Source of the DNA: Leptasterias polaris
Taxonomy: Eukaryota; Echinodermata; Asteroidea; Forcipulatida; Asteriidae
Direction: 5' to 3'
Assembly (NCBI GenBank): GCA_037783415.1
Contig: JAZGTN010000009.1
Coordinates: 2,728,001 to 2,792,000 of the forward strand
DNA: 64,000 nt
Of the stretch, positions 1-12,592 are shown piece after piece. The stretch's first letter is position 1. Each line of letters opens with the position of its first letter. The position numbers and the translations under genes are program-made. Under the pieces are notes generated by a model. The model saw nothing but the letters and a program-made list of their open reading frames with translations. It was not told where the DNA came from and did no database searches.

Positions 1-122
1 TTCCATGACCACATTACTTTGAAGGGAAGTGTTTCTCAAAATGCTTTATGCTATCAAAAGCTGCTGTACATCTTACCAAGTAACTTTTTATTGCCATTGA
101 TTTTAAGAGTAATTACCAAATG

Positions 123-2387
123 CAGACCTGCCAACCTGTACGCATTTTGCGTACCATGCAGCATTTTCACATCTGAGTACGGTGGTACGAAATATATGCA
201 GAAAAGACGCAAAATCTAAATCGCGGTGTTAAAAACTGCAGCACGAACAGACAATTTTGTTCTCAATTTCTTCAACTGTCATTCGTTCGACCCCAGGTGC
301 AAACAAGCTATTAGCCAGCGATACGTCGGGGCGTCTTTTGGACGCCCTATTTTATTTTTGGACGCCCCGAAAAACTGTCGGACGCCCTTGAAGACGCCCT
401 GTTTTTTGTACATAATAAAAAAAAATTACATCCGAATACCTGAAATTGTAAGCAAAACGAACGCAAATCCAAAACTATTACTACCTGCCAGCTGCAGTGA
501 AGGTAATTTTATGCAAGATACAACCAATTTATCTTAAATATACTGATCGCCCATTCATTGTTTACCGACAAAGGGATCAAATTTAACATCAGACAGTGCC
601 CCCGACTAGTGGGAAGGCTTGAACAACCGCAAAGGCTTTAGAAACTATAGGGTGAAACGCCACGCAGTAGACAAGTTTACAAAGTACAGTACATGTATGT
701 CGACGTAAAAAGCGTTGTGTATGTACATGTACATGTCGTGTACCTACCAGGGTTGTGTGTGATAGATCGGCAGCACTCGAGACACACGTGTTGTAGACTT
801 GATTTCAAGTCTGAGATAAGGGTTATTTTTCTGCATCAGCCACACAAAATCCCCCCGCAGATTGGCTATCACGCGCTCTAACTCGTAGGTTAAAGACAGA
901 GGTTAATCCACAAGAGGGCGCTATTTCAGGCAATGCAGGTAGACTAAAAACCAGGAGCACAGACTTGGAACCAAGTCTAGGCACGTCATTCCCGCTCTTT
1001 TCTGGCTGCCGGCAACCTTTCAGCGCATATTAATGTTGCAGAACATCGCACATGCGCAGTGTATGAGTCAAAACGTGCGTGTCTGTTTGTAATGTGTGAA
1101 CCTCCCACCATGAGTATGGGTAATGCAGGTTTAATAAAGAATGCTCACTGCACACCGTAATATTGAAGGACAGTACTTCTTAAATGCTCACCTCCCTCAA
1201 TCCCTCGTAGTGGTACACTGTAAATGTACATGTACATTTCGTATTTAATTCGCGGGCTATAGAAATAGAATACTGCAACTCGACTCTTGTACGGGGGAAA
1301 TCAATATGAAAAAGTCGTGACCCCGCCCAAACTTTAAAAATAATAATAACACTGCGCGAAATACTACGATTCTTAGGGCTGTACGGTGCTGATTTATTTT
1401 TGTTAAACCCTTTAATCGGCCCAGACCCAAAGCATACGTGGAGTACACAGTAAATGCAATAATAGTTCTGTGGTACATGCGTGCTGAACATTTACCCCAA
1501 CAATTTGGACGCCCTGTTTTTCAATCCAGTCAAATTTGGACACCCTATTTTCAAATCCTGGCTAAAAGCTTGGGTGCAAAAACAACCGAACAAAGACACC
1601 CTGCATCTGAGTGATTATTATGCACTTCGATAAAAATGAGGTTGTGCCTAGAACTATATTTTAAATTCTTACTCCCGCTGGAAAACTAATAAACCAATGC
1701 GTAACAAAGGGGGTGGGAATGGCGCAATCCAGTTTCGGTCAATCTGGTACAGTACATTGTATAGCTGTATGCATGGATGTACGTGCACACAACGCACGTG
1801 TTCGGCATCGCCGTGTGATTAATACTTGAGTGTACAATATGGACGCCGATCCTAGTGTCAGATTAATAAATCGTTTCTGTTAGTTTTACTTTTATTAGGG
1901 GAGAATAATGGGAATTTAATGGCCTGTGATCTTTGTATAAGAGAAACAAATGATGAATTGAAGTGGAACTGGAAAATTCTACGATAGGCTTTCGTTTGTC
2001 CGTTTACTGGGCAACCAAAGATGGAACCTTTCGCATTATAATTTTTTATTGTCAAGTTATTTGCATGCAGAGTAAGTTACTAATAATTTAGGAACATTGT
2101 TCAACAGTGCTTTTCATAGAAATTAATATACGTTATTGGAATAGAAATGAGTCAAAATGGGGAAACCCCTGGCAATTTTTTTTTTTAGATCTAGGCAATT
2201 GGAACATACAGTGCCAACAGTCGAACTGGTTATTTATTTTTTTTGACTCACTGTTGTGCCAACAACAGTACATGTACATGTACATGTAGTTGGGCTTCTG
2301 GGTTATGCCGCCGTGCACGGGCTTCTGGTTTTAATGCCGCTGCGCTAATGTGGTACTCAAAAACAAATTACAAGGTTGGCAGGTCTG
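123..2387. mobile_element. TIR DNA transposon relic with 6-bp target duplication, copy 1 (hAT6-like?)
   Basis: The left end reads CAGACCTGCCAACC and the right end (2374-2387) is its reverse complement GGTTGGCAGGTCTG. The flanks are an exact 6-bp duplication, CAAATG at 117-122 and 2388-2393. A second, shorter element with the same ends and its own 6-bp duplication lies at 32372-33047. No transposase is readable. The CAG start and 6-bp duplication are compatible with the hAT6 group; that placement is inference. Confidence 0.8.
796..977. mobile_element. TA-flanked MITE with palindromic ends, copy 1
   Basis: The ends are GACTTGATTTCAAGTC and GACTTGGAACCAAGTC, each a small palindrome, and both flanks are TA (794-795, 978-979). 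It shares its internal sequence (CCACACAAAATC, CGCGCTCTAACTCG, AGAGGGCGCTATTTC) with a second copy at 20565-20747. A TA duplication points to Tc1/mariner-type mobilisation. Confidence 0.75.
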
Positions 2388-2503
2388 CAAATGCATACGT
2401 TCCCTTTACTTTAAAAAGGCTGCATAAATACTGCATTTTAAAGGGTAAAGAAATTTTTTGTCTGTGTTTCCCCCAAAATAATATTTGTGTTTTTCTGTTG
2501 CAG

Positions 2504-2598
2504 TACATCTAATAATAGCAACACCCGGCCGTATTTTGGACTTGTGCCGTAAGGGCGTGGCCAAGCTGGACAAGTGTGGGATCCTTGTGCTGGATGAG
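2504..2598 (+). CDS. DDX6: DDX6 internal exon, motif Ib to first half of DEAD
   Basis: The acceptor is TTTTCTGTTGCAG at 2491-2503 and the donor GTAAAG starts at 2599. It encodes [13 protein letters not shown], then RKGVAKLDK, and ends in VLDE. It starts in phase 2, so the preceding exon must end with one base of the split codon. Confidence 0.94.
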
Positions 2599-5508
2599 GT
2601 AAAGGCGTGGCCCAATATCATTACAAACACAAAGAGCTAAGTTTGCTGTGAAGATGTGCACCAATCTAAATTGCTAAGCAAAGTGTGATGTCACAAAACA
2701 CTTTGGTGGTATCGGTGAACGATTTCCCTTGTATAGCAGAGCAAAATGCTACAAAATTATATCAGTGGCTACTCAAATATCTTCACTTCAATAATTCAAT
2801 AATTAGCATTTAGCTTGCACAAAACTTAAATAATTTACAATGCAAAATTGCTGAACAAAGTTATTCCTTCAATATTGACAACTGTTCTGAAGATGAATCT
2901 TTGTGAAATAGAGCCCAGCTGGCCTCATGTTGAGAATGGTGGCTTTAGGGGTACAGTTATTCTTGATTTTTGCTTTCTCATTATGTTTGTCGTTTGCTCA
3001 TTGTATCTCGAGAAGGGATAGAGATTAATGTTTGATACAATTTCCCTCCACAGGCTGACAAGCTGCTGTCGCAAGATTTTAAGAACATGCTGGATGACCT
3101 TATTGCCTTCTTGCCCAACGACCGTCAGATCATGCTGTATTCTGCCACCTTTCCAACGACAGTAAAAGCATTTATGGTAAGCAGTGAGCCTTTGGGGGGG
3201 GGGGGGGGGCCATGTCACACTACGCTAAGCATCCAGTCCCAGGCAATTTCCCAAGAGAAAAGCATCCACGTTTCGGTTTCTCGTAATTGTCTTCGGGGGA
3301 AAAACAGTATTGTGGGGAATAAACAGTCTGTTCAACTCGATTCTAAGGCTTAGACCAGGATAAGCTAAAGCTTGTTGCAGCTTGCCTAACATGCCTGGCG
3401 CAGAAAATCTGTTCTCGCCCTATATGGGGAGAATGGTGATCGTAAGAGCAGATAGCTCCACGTAGTTGGCCCGTGTGGTTGCCTCCAAGCTGCTTGTAAA
3501 AGCTGCCTGGTGCCAAATGCAGAGATGCCAACTCTCCCTGATTCTGCAGAAAGTTCCCTGAAGATAAACTGATCTGGGGTCGATTTCACAAAGCACTAAG
3601 ATTCATCTTAAGATGAGTTATCAGTATTACCATAGTGATTTGTATTGTGACATCACTCTTTGCTAAGCAACTGCGATGGATTTGCAGTTACGATCAATCT
3701 TAACTCTTTGTGAAATCGAGGCAAATGTGAAAATCATGAGTATGGAACTTTTTTTTTTTTTCCTACTATGTGGAATGTAATTCTAAATATCTCCCTGATT
3801 ACAAAATGAAAAACAAATTGGAACATGTTGCCAAGAGTAGGCAGGATAAACCCAGACTCCCCAAGTCTCTAGTGATTTTTTCTTATATGCATTTCTTCTC
3901 TTGGTTTATATTTTTCTAGGAGAGGTACCTGCCTAATCCCTACCAGATCAACCTGATGGAGGAGTTGACGCTGAAGGGAATTACGCAGTATTACGCGTAT
4001 GTCAAAGAAAGAGAAAAGGTCCACTGTCTAAACACACTCTTCTCAAAGGTAAGGAAATGAAAAGTCTCACCAAAGAAAACATTTTATTGAAAATGAATCC
4101 CGGAGTTGCCAACTTTCCCTGATCCTACAGCAAGTTCCCTGAAAATAAGCCAATCTTTCCATGGTCTGAGGAACTAATTTGAAAATAAGCCAATCTTTCC
4201 ATGGTCTGAGGAACTAATTTGAAAATAAGCCAATCTTTCCATGGTCTGAGGAACTAATTTGAAAATAACCCTGAACATTGAAACCTTTTTCCTACTATGT
4301 TGAATGTAATGCTAAATAACTCCCTGATCATTGGACAAATACTCCCCGATAGCAGGATACAAATGTTGGCAGTCCTGGATGTCCAGCACTAGGGTCAGCG
4401 TTCTCCTTTAACAGTGGTCCGCTTGCCGAATGCCAGTTAAATAAAACACCTGAGGACCAGTCAGAATTCTCTCCAAGTGGTCCGGCTGACTAGTTAAGTG
4501 CTGGAAAGTATCCCCCGTTTTTCATTTGTATATTGACTAGTGAAAAAACTAATGGACTGGTGAAATAACAAGCCAACTGGTCCTGCTGGCTAGTCACTGA
4601 CAAAGTTAAGGCTAACCCTGTAGGGTACCAGTGACTTGATAAATACGTTAACAATGACACCTTCTCCTCACCCCTCAGCTGCAAATCAACCAGTCCATCA
4701 TCTTCTGCAACTCCACCCAGCGCGTCGAGTTGCTCGCCCGCAAAGTGACGGAGCTAGGCTATTCCTGTTTCTACATTCACTCTAAGATGCGTCAGGAACA
4801 CAGAAATAGGGTCTTCCACGACTTCAGAATGGGTGCCTGCCGCAACCTTGTGGCTTCAGGTGAGTTGGTATTGTTGGCCGCCAATTTTTGCTTTGTCAAC
4901 CGCCAAATTTTTTCCTTTTTTGCCTTGTTTCTTGGTGACACTTGAAACTGAACTGACATTTCACATAGCAGCACAAGTTTAGTATTGTATCCTGTGCACA
5001 ACTGCGGTCATTTAAACTAATGTTCATTATCTTGAAAAGGTGCCAGACCAATTTCCTTCCAGCCTTGGTTTGGCCACATTGATGCGTGTGGAAGCCAGAT
5101 GAGTTAACATTGGGGGAACTCACATATTTATGATTGTCTTTCGAAACATAATTCATTTCAGATCTTTGCACCAGAGGAATCGACATCCAAGCTGTCAACG
5201 TAGTCATCAACTTTGACTTCCCCAAGCTCTCAGAGACATACTTGCATCGTATCGGCAGATCTGGCCGCTTCGGCCACCTCGGTCTGGCCATAAACCTGGT
5301 CACGCACGAGGACCACAAGAGTCTCTGTCAGATCGAGCAGCAGTTAGCGACAGAGATTCGCCCGGTGCCCAGCGAGGTGGCGATCGACAAGAGTTTGTAT
5401 GTCGCAGAGTTTCAGATGCCTGGAGGAGAGGAGGAGAAAAAGAAGACGACACAACCCGGATCATCTAAGAGTCAGTCGGCTAAGCCGAAGCAAAACAACG
5501 CTAAGTAA
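2504..5508 (+). CDS. DDX6: DDX6/Me31B-type DEAD-box RNA helicase, C-terminal part (5' exons lie outside the window)
   Basis: ATP-dependent RNA helicase of the DDX6 (p54/Rck, Me31B, Dhh1) family, known to act in translational repression, decapping and P-bodies in the cytoplasm. Coding exons: 2504-2598, 3054-3176, 3920-4048, 4679-4859 and 5162-5508 (stop TAA 5506-5508). All junctions are GT-AG and join in frame to about 290 residues. Motifs in order: IATPGR (motif Ib), LDEAD split by an intron (LDE at the end of the first exon, AD at the start of the next), YSATF (III), the family segment [24 protein letters not shown] (IV), [16 protein letters not shown] (V) and [10 protein letters not shown] (VI). 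The tail after KSLYVAEF is lysine/glutamine-rich and diverges from vertebrate DDX6. Human DDX6 has 483 residues, so roughly the first 200 (Q motif, Walker A) are missing. No exon for them is visible in 1-2503. Family assignment is very secure. Confidence 0.96.
3054..3176 (+). CDS. DDX6: DDX6 internal exon, second half of DEAD to SAT motif
   Basis: The acceptor CCTCCACAG ends at 3053 and the donor GTAAGC starts at 3177. It has 41 whole codons, beginning ADKLLSQDF and containing MLYSATFP. Confidence 0.95.
3581..3718. repeat. short palindromic element in helicase intron, CGATTTCACAAAG family
   Basis: The ends CGATTTCACAAAG and CTTTGTGAAATCG are exact inverted repeats. A near-identical copy lies at 58452-58590. 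The interior also pairs (AAGATTCATCTTAAG, TCAATCTTAAC). Confidence 0.75.
3920..4048 (+). CDS. DDX6: DDX6 internal exon, linker between RecA domains
   Basis: The acceptor TTTTTCTAG ends at 3919 and the donor GTAAGG starts at 4049. Its 43 codons carry the DDX6-diagnostic [19 protein letters not shown] and end CLNTLFSK. Confidence 0.95.
4141..4267. repeat. 40-bp tandem repeat, three copies plus a partial
   Basis: Units beginning GAAAATAAGCCAATC start at 4141, 4181 and 4221, with a diverged start at 4261. It lies in the helicase intron between 4049 and 4678. Confidence 0.85.
4679..4859 (+). CDS. DDX6: DDX6 internal exon, motif IV region
   Basis: The acceptor CACCCCTCAG ends at 4678 and the donor GTGAGT starts at 4860. 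It encodes [19 protein letters not shown] and [19 protein letters not shown]. The last base is the first of the Asp codon completed at 5162. Confidence 0.95.
5162..5508 (+). CDS. DDX6: DDX6 terminal coding exon, motifs V and VI and C-terminal tail
   Basis: The acceptor CATTTCAG ends at 5161. It encodes [38 protein letters not shown] and KSLYVAEF, then a low-complexity Glu/Lys/Ser/Gln tail, and stops at TAA 5506-5508. Confidence 0.95.
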
Positions 5509-8500
5509 ACAGTTAACCCAAAAAGAAAAACCTACCTGGGGAACAAGGAGAGCAAAGCAGTTAAAAAAAGGTTTCCATTTTTCAAAAACCTTGATGGTTT
5601 TCACCTATTGTATCGACTTATTCTCTATTCATTGAAGTCTGTTTTTATTTTATTTTTTCAAAAATGTGTCCAAAGTATAAAGAGTTTTTGAAATTGTCGA
5701 ATGAGAAATGACAGTGATTTGGATCAGAATCAGGAATTTGATTCTAAACTCGATTTGAAATGTTTGGTTACAAACACAATATTTTCGGTCTTCAGTTAGT
5801 GTATGAAAGGTGCTGGAAGGAGGCTGGGCGTGGTGTGGTATAATATAAGGAGAGGTGGTTGTGGGGGCTCACGGTGTATGCCGATAATTCGACAAAAACT
5901 GTTTTGAACCTGCAAAATTGAAAGAAGAGGAAAAAAACAGTACTTGTGTATCAATTGACGTGATGATTTTATTTCCCATAGAATTCATGTGTTCGGATTG
6001 TTCCTGTGGTGCAGGTCCTAATTGCTTTATTTTTTTTTAAATATAAAATTGTCGTACTGCATCACCGTGTACACTCACCAACAGTTCTTCTACCACACTG
6101 TGAAACACAATTTCATCTGGTGTTCAAACGCTGACTATGTTGTTTTTTATGGTAATAACAAAACCCAGATAGAATTATTTTTCTGCAGTGTGGTAGACTT
6201 GGTAGAGTCTCTAGTCGCAAGCCACCTCCCCACCTTCTGTTCAGTGTTAATATGTGCAACGTGTAATGAAAGGATTCAAAAATGTTATTTTTAATCTCAA
6301 GAAGAAGAAATTGAAAAGTTTGCAATCGGATTAGAAACAAAATCTGAGATTGTGGTTTTTTGTTCTTTTAGTTTGACGGCCATTCCTTTACTCAGAGGCA
6401 AGTTGTCTGTCATACTTTTTATTTTTATTGCTGCCATTGTGAATAACATAAGATTCGGAGAGACTTCTTTATTTAAGGCATGCCAGAGGTTGGTAGTTTG
6501 TGCCAAGAATTTTTCTGACCCTCTGAAGAGATGAAATGGGCTAGGATGTAAATTTGTTATTGTTGATCGTTTTTTTTCCTTAAAAAAATAAAATCAGTGG
6601 AGTTCGATTTTGAGCCCCAGTAAGATTAGGATTCCATTGATTTTGTTTTTTGAACCAATTGAGATCTTATTAATTGAAATTCATCATTGTGCTGGATGAC
6701 GATGCTACGGTCCCGAGTACACTGTAAAGGTTTTGTATATCATGGAAGTTTTGAAAGTCCGTGTGAAATGGGAAAACGACTTTGGCCATTGCAATGTTTT
6801 GCTGCTCTCGGATCGGAGCGTTTGCAAGGACAGACGATCGACAGTTAGCAGAAAACGAAGCTTGACTGAAAGTGGTGTTAACCACACCATTGGATGACTG
6901 CTTATTTATATGAAGAAGACACAAATACAATTTTGCAATCCCACGAAGTGTCAAGTAAGTTAACTTATGACAGAGCCTGGAAAACGTGATCTGTCTTTGT
7001 ATGAAATATGAAAACGCAACGCAGGACTGAAACTGAAACACTAAAAAAACACTAATGCAAAAATTTGTGAGGAGACAGTATTCTGAGGTGAGAAGCCATC
7101 CACTATTAAAGAAAATGTACAGTAGGCTTCGGAGTTCCAGCGTTTACGTACACGAGTGTACCGCTACGTCAACTGTAGATAGGAGAAGTGTTTATAAGGA
7201 TTACCCAAACTATGAGCAAATGAATATTAAGAGGAGAATTGCAGCGACGGTGTGCAAGAAATTCTGTGGATTTATAGCCGACTCGCTCTGGATAAATTTA
7301 AAAAGATGATTCCTGACGATGCAAAACTGTCCGCAACTTGTGGAACTGCAATCCCCAAGGGTGTGAATTGTTGAAACAATATTGTCGATCTGAAATGGCA
7401 GGTTACCGTGTCACCTCTGTACCTTTGTAATACATAATTGGTGAGGAGCTGCTGTTGCGTTTGTCGCATGTGTAGAGCTTCAATGGCGATTTCAGCAACT
7501 AAAGATGTGGAAACAACTCTAGAATATGTCGCGTTCTAAACAGTTGTCCTGCGAGACTAAAAGTCTGTTGATCTGTTGTGCAACACTCTTATTTTAACTG
7601 TGTCGGCCATTAGAGGTAAAACGAAAAAGAAATCCAGCCATTTGATGAGTTGCAATTCAAAGTGGAAAAGAAAGACGACCCAGTAAGCAGTTTTGACCCA
7701 GTAAGCAGGAATACGTGCTTAGTCACATGAAATGGTTACAAGCCAATGAGATTTTGTGTTGACTGTAAAGTAAGGTTATTAACGTGTTTACTTGGGGTAG
7801 TATGTTGGTAACGAACTTAATCTGTGAGCATTGTTTTTCAGAATCAAATGGCCTATGCCTTTAATGACTTGGTGATTGACTTGATGTGTTAAATGTCCAT
7901 TTCGCCAAGTCGTGAAATGTTAGCGTTACTTTATACCCCTTTGAACACTAGCCTTTGAACGGTTGGATTAATAAGAGAGTTGTGACTGAAATGAAAGAGG
8001 CTGGGCCACAGCACTGATTTAATATTTCACATGGCTCGGTCATGTTTCAATGTCTTATTGTTTTTGTTTTTTCTTGAGGCCGTTTCAGCCGATTGAATGG
8101 CAACCAATTTTCATGTTTGTTTAATTTTCTCGGCAAATGAACTTGAATTTCAATCGTGTGTTGACATGCTAGATGGAAGATACAAGCTTTTTGACGGGAG
8201 GTAACTCAAACGCAACTGTCAATTTGGGGAGGACCCTCTGTGTTTTGCCAGACGTCAAAGTGGGGGGTGGGGTCGGGTGCTTATTGAGTTAATGCCCTTT
8301 AATTTCAATCCCAAACTTTTTTATAAAAAGCCCATGTTACATTCTGCTACATGTTTATTTTCATTTAACACCTGGCTCCTTCCTCAATTCCCAACATTTT
8401 ATTTTTTTATTTTTTTTCCTAAATTCTTTTGCTCTTTCAAAGTATTTCATGTTGGGTTGAGTGTCCTTAGACTGTTTTGAAGCCAAATGACTCAAACCTC

Positions 8501-9000
8501 AATTTGTATACCGTGTGGAATTGCGGGTAGATTTGAGTTCAAATCATGGAATATTGTTTGTCATTATGCCCTTATTCAATTGGCTGAATTTGAGGCTGAA
8601 ACAACTGTACATGCCCTTTGTATTATACGTCCCACTCTAAACAGTACACGTTCTGCAAGTTTGTTTTGTCTGAGTTGAGTGCTCAGCTAAAATTCCACGA
8701 AAAAGCAAAAGCAAGAAAGTTTGCATTCATCCAGAAAGTTCTTGTCGAAAAATTACCAGAATTTATGTGAAATACAATTAACAAGAAAAAAAATGAGAGG
8801 AAAGTTACAAAGAATTTTTGTAAATGTTGTGTTTTTTTTTAGATCAGGTCTTCAATGATTTTTGCACCATGTGGTTGCTTCTGGGGTGAACCATTGAGGA
8901 CGCTGTTTTGTCTGTTTCAAAAAAAGATTTATTAAATGCTTAATGTTTGTACTAAAATAATTTGGCAGAAAGGTTGTTAGGCATGACCACCACCTTCATG
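5509..9000. other. helicase 3' UTR and downstream flank, no further gene seen
   Basis: AT-rich sequence with T-runs and only short, unsupported ORFs (largest 6670-7041 minus, 123 codons, no recognisable family). The first part is presumably 3' UTR; its end cannot be fixed. Confidence 0.5.
6587..6592 (+). terminator. candidate poly(A) signal for DDX6
   Basis: AATAAA lies 1.08 kb after the helicase stop. Nothing else marks it as used, and the real 3' end may be further downstream. Confidence 0.25.
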
Positions 9001-9002
9001 TT

Positions 9003-9160
9003 ATGAAGAGCCCAGTTGGCCTCATGTTAAGAGGAGCCCAGCTGGCCCCCATGTTTTGACGAGCCCAGCTGGCCCCATGTTACGAAGAGCCCAGCTGGCC
9101 CCATGTTACGAAGAGCCCAGCTGGCCCCATGTTACAAAGAGCCCAGCTGGCCTTATGTTT
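9003..9160. repeat. about 26-bp tandem repeat AGCCCAGCTGGCCCCATGTT, six copies
   Basis: Six consecutive units of GAGCCCAGCTGGCC plus CATGTTACGAA with small changes. A single unit occurs far away in the helicase intron at about 2912-2935. The array abuts a TIR element starting near 9162. Confidence 0.85.
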
Positions 9161-9161
9161 T

Positions 9162-9323
9162 ATAGAGCTGATTGAGCACTAAACAAAATTATGCTTCTTA
9201 GACTAAGGTTACCACCCAAAATACCATGTCGCATTCACAATTTGTGCCTGGTATCCTGCTCATTTGTGCTTAGCAGGAAATTAAGCAATATTTTCTGCCT
9301 CAACAGCTCTGTGAAATTGGGCC
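9162..9323. mobile_element. GGGCCCAATTTCATAGAGC-family MITE
   Basis: It begins TATAGAGCTGATTGAGCAC and ends CAGCTCTGTGAAATTGGGCC, with GGTTACCA and TGGTATCCTGCTCATTT inside as in the other copies. The left end is worn. Confidence 0.65.
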
Positions 9324-10022
9324 AAGTTTGTTTTGTTTGATGTAAACAACTACCCAGATTTTGTGTGTGTGTGTGTCCGTCCGTAATCTTGATTTGTGTT
9401 TTAATTCCTTGTGCAGTTCTGATTGCAACATCTTTGTGAATTTCATGCACCCAGGGCTCACTCCCCTGCCCCCTTCCCAAGCAGGGGTCCAACTGAGGGC
9501 ATTAGTTGTGGTGTGATACCCTTAACTTACACAATTATGAGCTGGTTTCGATCTATGTCTTAGGTAACTGTAATTAATGTTACACCAGGTAGCCCAATTG
9601 GCATAAAAAGCAGGCTGGGCACCAGTCCAGTCACTGCAGTGTAAACTTATGGCTCTTTGGCCGGTGACCCATTTCTGCTAGTGACATTATTCAGTGCTAA
9701 GCAAGTTTATTGCACCAACAGCTTTACGAATTTGGGCCTGTTAGCATTGTGCGTCGTAAAAAGTGAAAGGGGCAGGGGAAGATTGTACATGTATGTGTAA
9801 CTTGGGTGCGTGAATAATTAACTTGATTTTATATTATTATTTTTTATTTACTTGTAAAATCTGTTGTAATGTTGGTTTGTATTCTACAGAGCAGGCACAA
9901 ACACATAATTATCTGTGATTTTGTCATCCATCATGAGGAGGAAGGATGCCCCTCTGTAAGAGGGATTTCTTTAGTATGGTATGACCTTGGTCTCGATGCT
10001 AGCCCTGTTGAGTATAAACCAA

Positions 10023-10213
10023 GGCCCGACTTCATGGAGCTGCTTAAGCACAAAAGAAGCTGAGCACAATAACAAATATGCTTACCAGAATAAGATTACC
10101 AGCCAAAATACCATGTCACATGTACCATAATGTGATTGGTATCATGCTTATTTTTGCTCGGCTGATAATTTTTGAGCAAGATTCTCTGCTTGAGCAGCTC
10201 AATGAATTGGGCC
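10023..10213. mobile_element. GGGCCCAATTTCATAGAGC-family MITE
   Basis: Inverted ends GGCCCGACTTCATGGAGCTG and CAGCTCAATGAATTGGGCC, with the shared interior GGTATCATGCTTATTTTTGC. Confidence 0.75.
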
Positions 10214-12410
10214 GAGACTCTAGGAAATCGGCAACGAGAGTTGCTGGTGAAAGGTGATAAAGTTTAACCCTTTAGAGACCAATGTAGCTGTAAAAAGCTC
10301 ACAGTAGCTGCAAACAGGTGTAAGATTTGTCCATGCTCTATGATTTTACTCGCGTGTATTTCAATATACCATCTCCAATTCTGAAACGAAACAAAATAGT
10401 TATTATTTTTAATTTTCCAAGACCTTTTTTCACTGGCAACTGGCGAGTTGTGTCAAAGAGAATCAACAATACTGGAGAATCGACCAAAAAAGTTAAAGGG
10501 GTTCTTGTGTGCTCTTTGCGGATGGGAAGGGAAGTTACGTTTTACCATTTGCATCATAAAGGTCAAAGACAGTTTGGAGATGACATACTTGTAGATCCAA
10601 AGAACAGTGCTGTTTAGAGCAAATTACAGAGAAAATTATTCAAATGTCGGTTTTATGACATGTTAAGAAGACTGGTTCAAGCTTGTCCTTTTTTCCATCT
10701 TATTTTTGTCTGGCTTTTTACGTTTGAGATTCACCGAGCAATGCCCTTGTCCAAAACAATAGTTTGTTCCTCTACACTTCTTTTACTTGCTATGCATGTG
10801 GGTGCCAGTAGAGTGTTTTTTATGTTTGATTTCCAAGCGAATCTTTAAAAACTGATAGTGGGCCCCCACAGTGCTCATATCCATATGGGCACGGTAAAAT
10901 TGTCCACATTGGACTGAGGGAGCCGTTCTGACAAGGGTGCAAGTATTTTGCAAGGCTGTCCAGAAGACATAACCTTCTTTTAGCTGGTGGTTTTTGTTTT
11001 CTGTTGTAGATCTGGTGGTAGAAATTGCTCAGTGCTTTGTTTAACTGAAATAATGTTATCTTGAGGTCATAATTTTATTTATAGTTTTTTTATTTTATTT
11101 GTTTGTTATTTTTACAATTTAATTTGGTTTATAATTATACGCAGGGATTTGGTTTTCGGTTTGTGACAATCTGGGATACTTAGGTACCCCATCCAGTCTG
11201 AAATGATTATTCCGCAACAGTTTTGCCAGATTCAAAAGTCATCTGTTATAATTTATTTTGCCCGTTATTAAGGGGCCCATATCTACCAACCCCTTATATT
11301 TGCACTGATACTTCGTGTGCAGTGGAGGTGAAATATTTTGAATAGAAACTTAACATTTGCATCGTGGAGGCATACATGTGGTATGCTAATGTTGCCCTTG
11401 CAAAATACAAAGCACATGACCTTTGGTCTAAATTAGTCCCACACCTGTTACCGCCTTTGAAGTTAATTGTGCCCTCGGCATGTTTGGCAAGATCTATCCG
11501 GGCTGGGCGTGAACAAATTGAAAACCAAATTCCATTTTCTTTGTTTGTGTATCTATATCAGGCCAATTTTATAGAGCTGTGGAGCATGGAATTGAGCTAA
11601 GCAGAGCCAGATATTTTGATTAGCGTGAAGTGCCTATCAAAATGCCATCAGATGTACATTGTTAATGACTGGTTCTCCGGTAGTTTGTTTTTAAAACTTA
11701 AAACTATCGCATGTGACATTGAACCCAGATATGATACTTAAAAATTTCTGCTACTGGTAAATTGAGTGGGCAACCAGTCACAGACAATTTGTTTTGGCTC
11801 TGTCTCCTCTTAAGCTCTTCAAAAGCTCCGCTTGAGCTCAGCCTAAGCTCAGCCTAAGCTCTGTAAAATAGGCTTAGTTTAAACTGCGCTGATGGTGTTG
11901 AACTCCTTGATAGTGCAGCTACATGTAATTGCTATGTGTTGATGTGTCGGAAGGAATGGAATTATTTCAAGTCTTCTACTGTCGTGTTTAAAGCATGTGC
12001 CAAAAGTCTGTAAAATTGTTGACACTTTCTCAGCAGCTTTCAAAGTAACCGCCACCTCCAGTTCACCCCCACCTAGGGGAGAAAATCAGTGCATTCCTGC
12101 ATGTCAAATACCAATCACCAATTTGTTGAGGGAAAACAAAATGAATCAAAATTTATGCAACCATTTAATTCCAGTCACTCAGTTCTTCCAAACACTTTGT
12201 GTTGCTTAGAGTGTGTCATCAATTGTATTGATTTTTGGGGGGTTTTTTCCCCATGGCACAATTTTTTTAGGTTGATTCTGTTTTGATGTTTCCATGTGGG
12301 ACTTCTGTTGTACTTTTGTGCACAGTTTGTATCCTAGTTTGTATAGTCACTAGGTTTAGCCATCGCTGACACACCAACACATAGCCTCTCACCTGTGCAA
12401 ATGTCACCAA

Positions 12411-12592
12411 GCTGTTCAAGCAGGAAAAACATGCTTATTGGGCTGAATATATAATCTGCTTAGCAGAAATTACTGTGGAACAAGTTACAAGCAATGTACA
12501 TTACATTGCATTGTGGTTGGTAACCTGTTTCTGCTAAGCAAAGATACACTGCGCTTAGCAGTTTTTTGTGCTTGAACATCTCAATGAAGTTG
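12411..12592. mobile_element. degenerate GGGCCCAATTTCATAGAGC-family MITE
   Basis: The interior GCTTAGCAGAAATTACTG, GGTAACCTGTTTCTGCTAAGC and the end TGAACATCTCAATGAAGT match the family. The terminal GGGCC is lost. Confidence 0.55.

Larger units (their letters stand above)
1..2503. other. helicase intron upstream of the first visible exon
   Basis: No helicase-like coding is visible here, so this is taken as intron. Almost all of it (123-2387) is one TIR element, which itself contains a TA-flanked short element at 796-977 and two patches of a GGACGCCCT-rich repeat (about 330-400 and 1505-1555). Confidence 0.7.

Noticed and set aside
3197..3210. Poly-G or poly-C runs (also near 14385, 20503, 47133, 59557, 61170, 63167) as G-quadruplex or regulatory sites
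   Set aside because: Uninterrupted homopolymers of 9-24 bases recur at unrelated places and are most simply microsatellites, with length prone to sequencing error.
6670..7041. 123-codon minus-strand ORF downstream of the helicase
   Set aside because: No recognisable motif, ordinary base composition, and it lies in the likely 3' UTR of DDX6.
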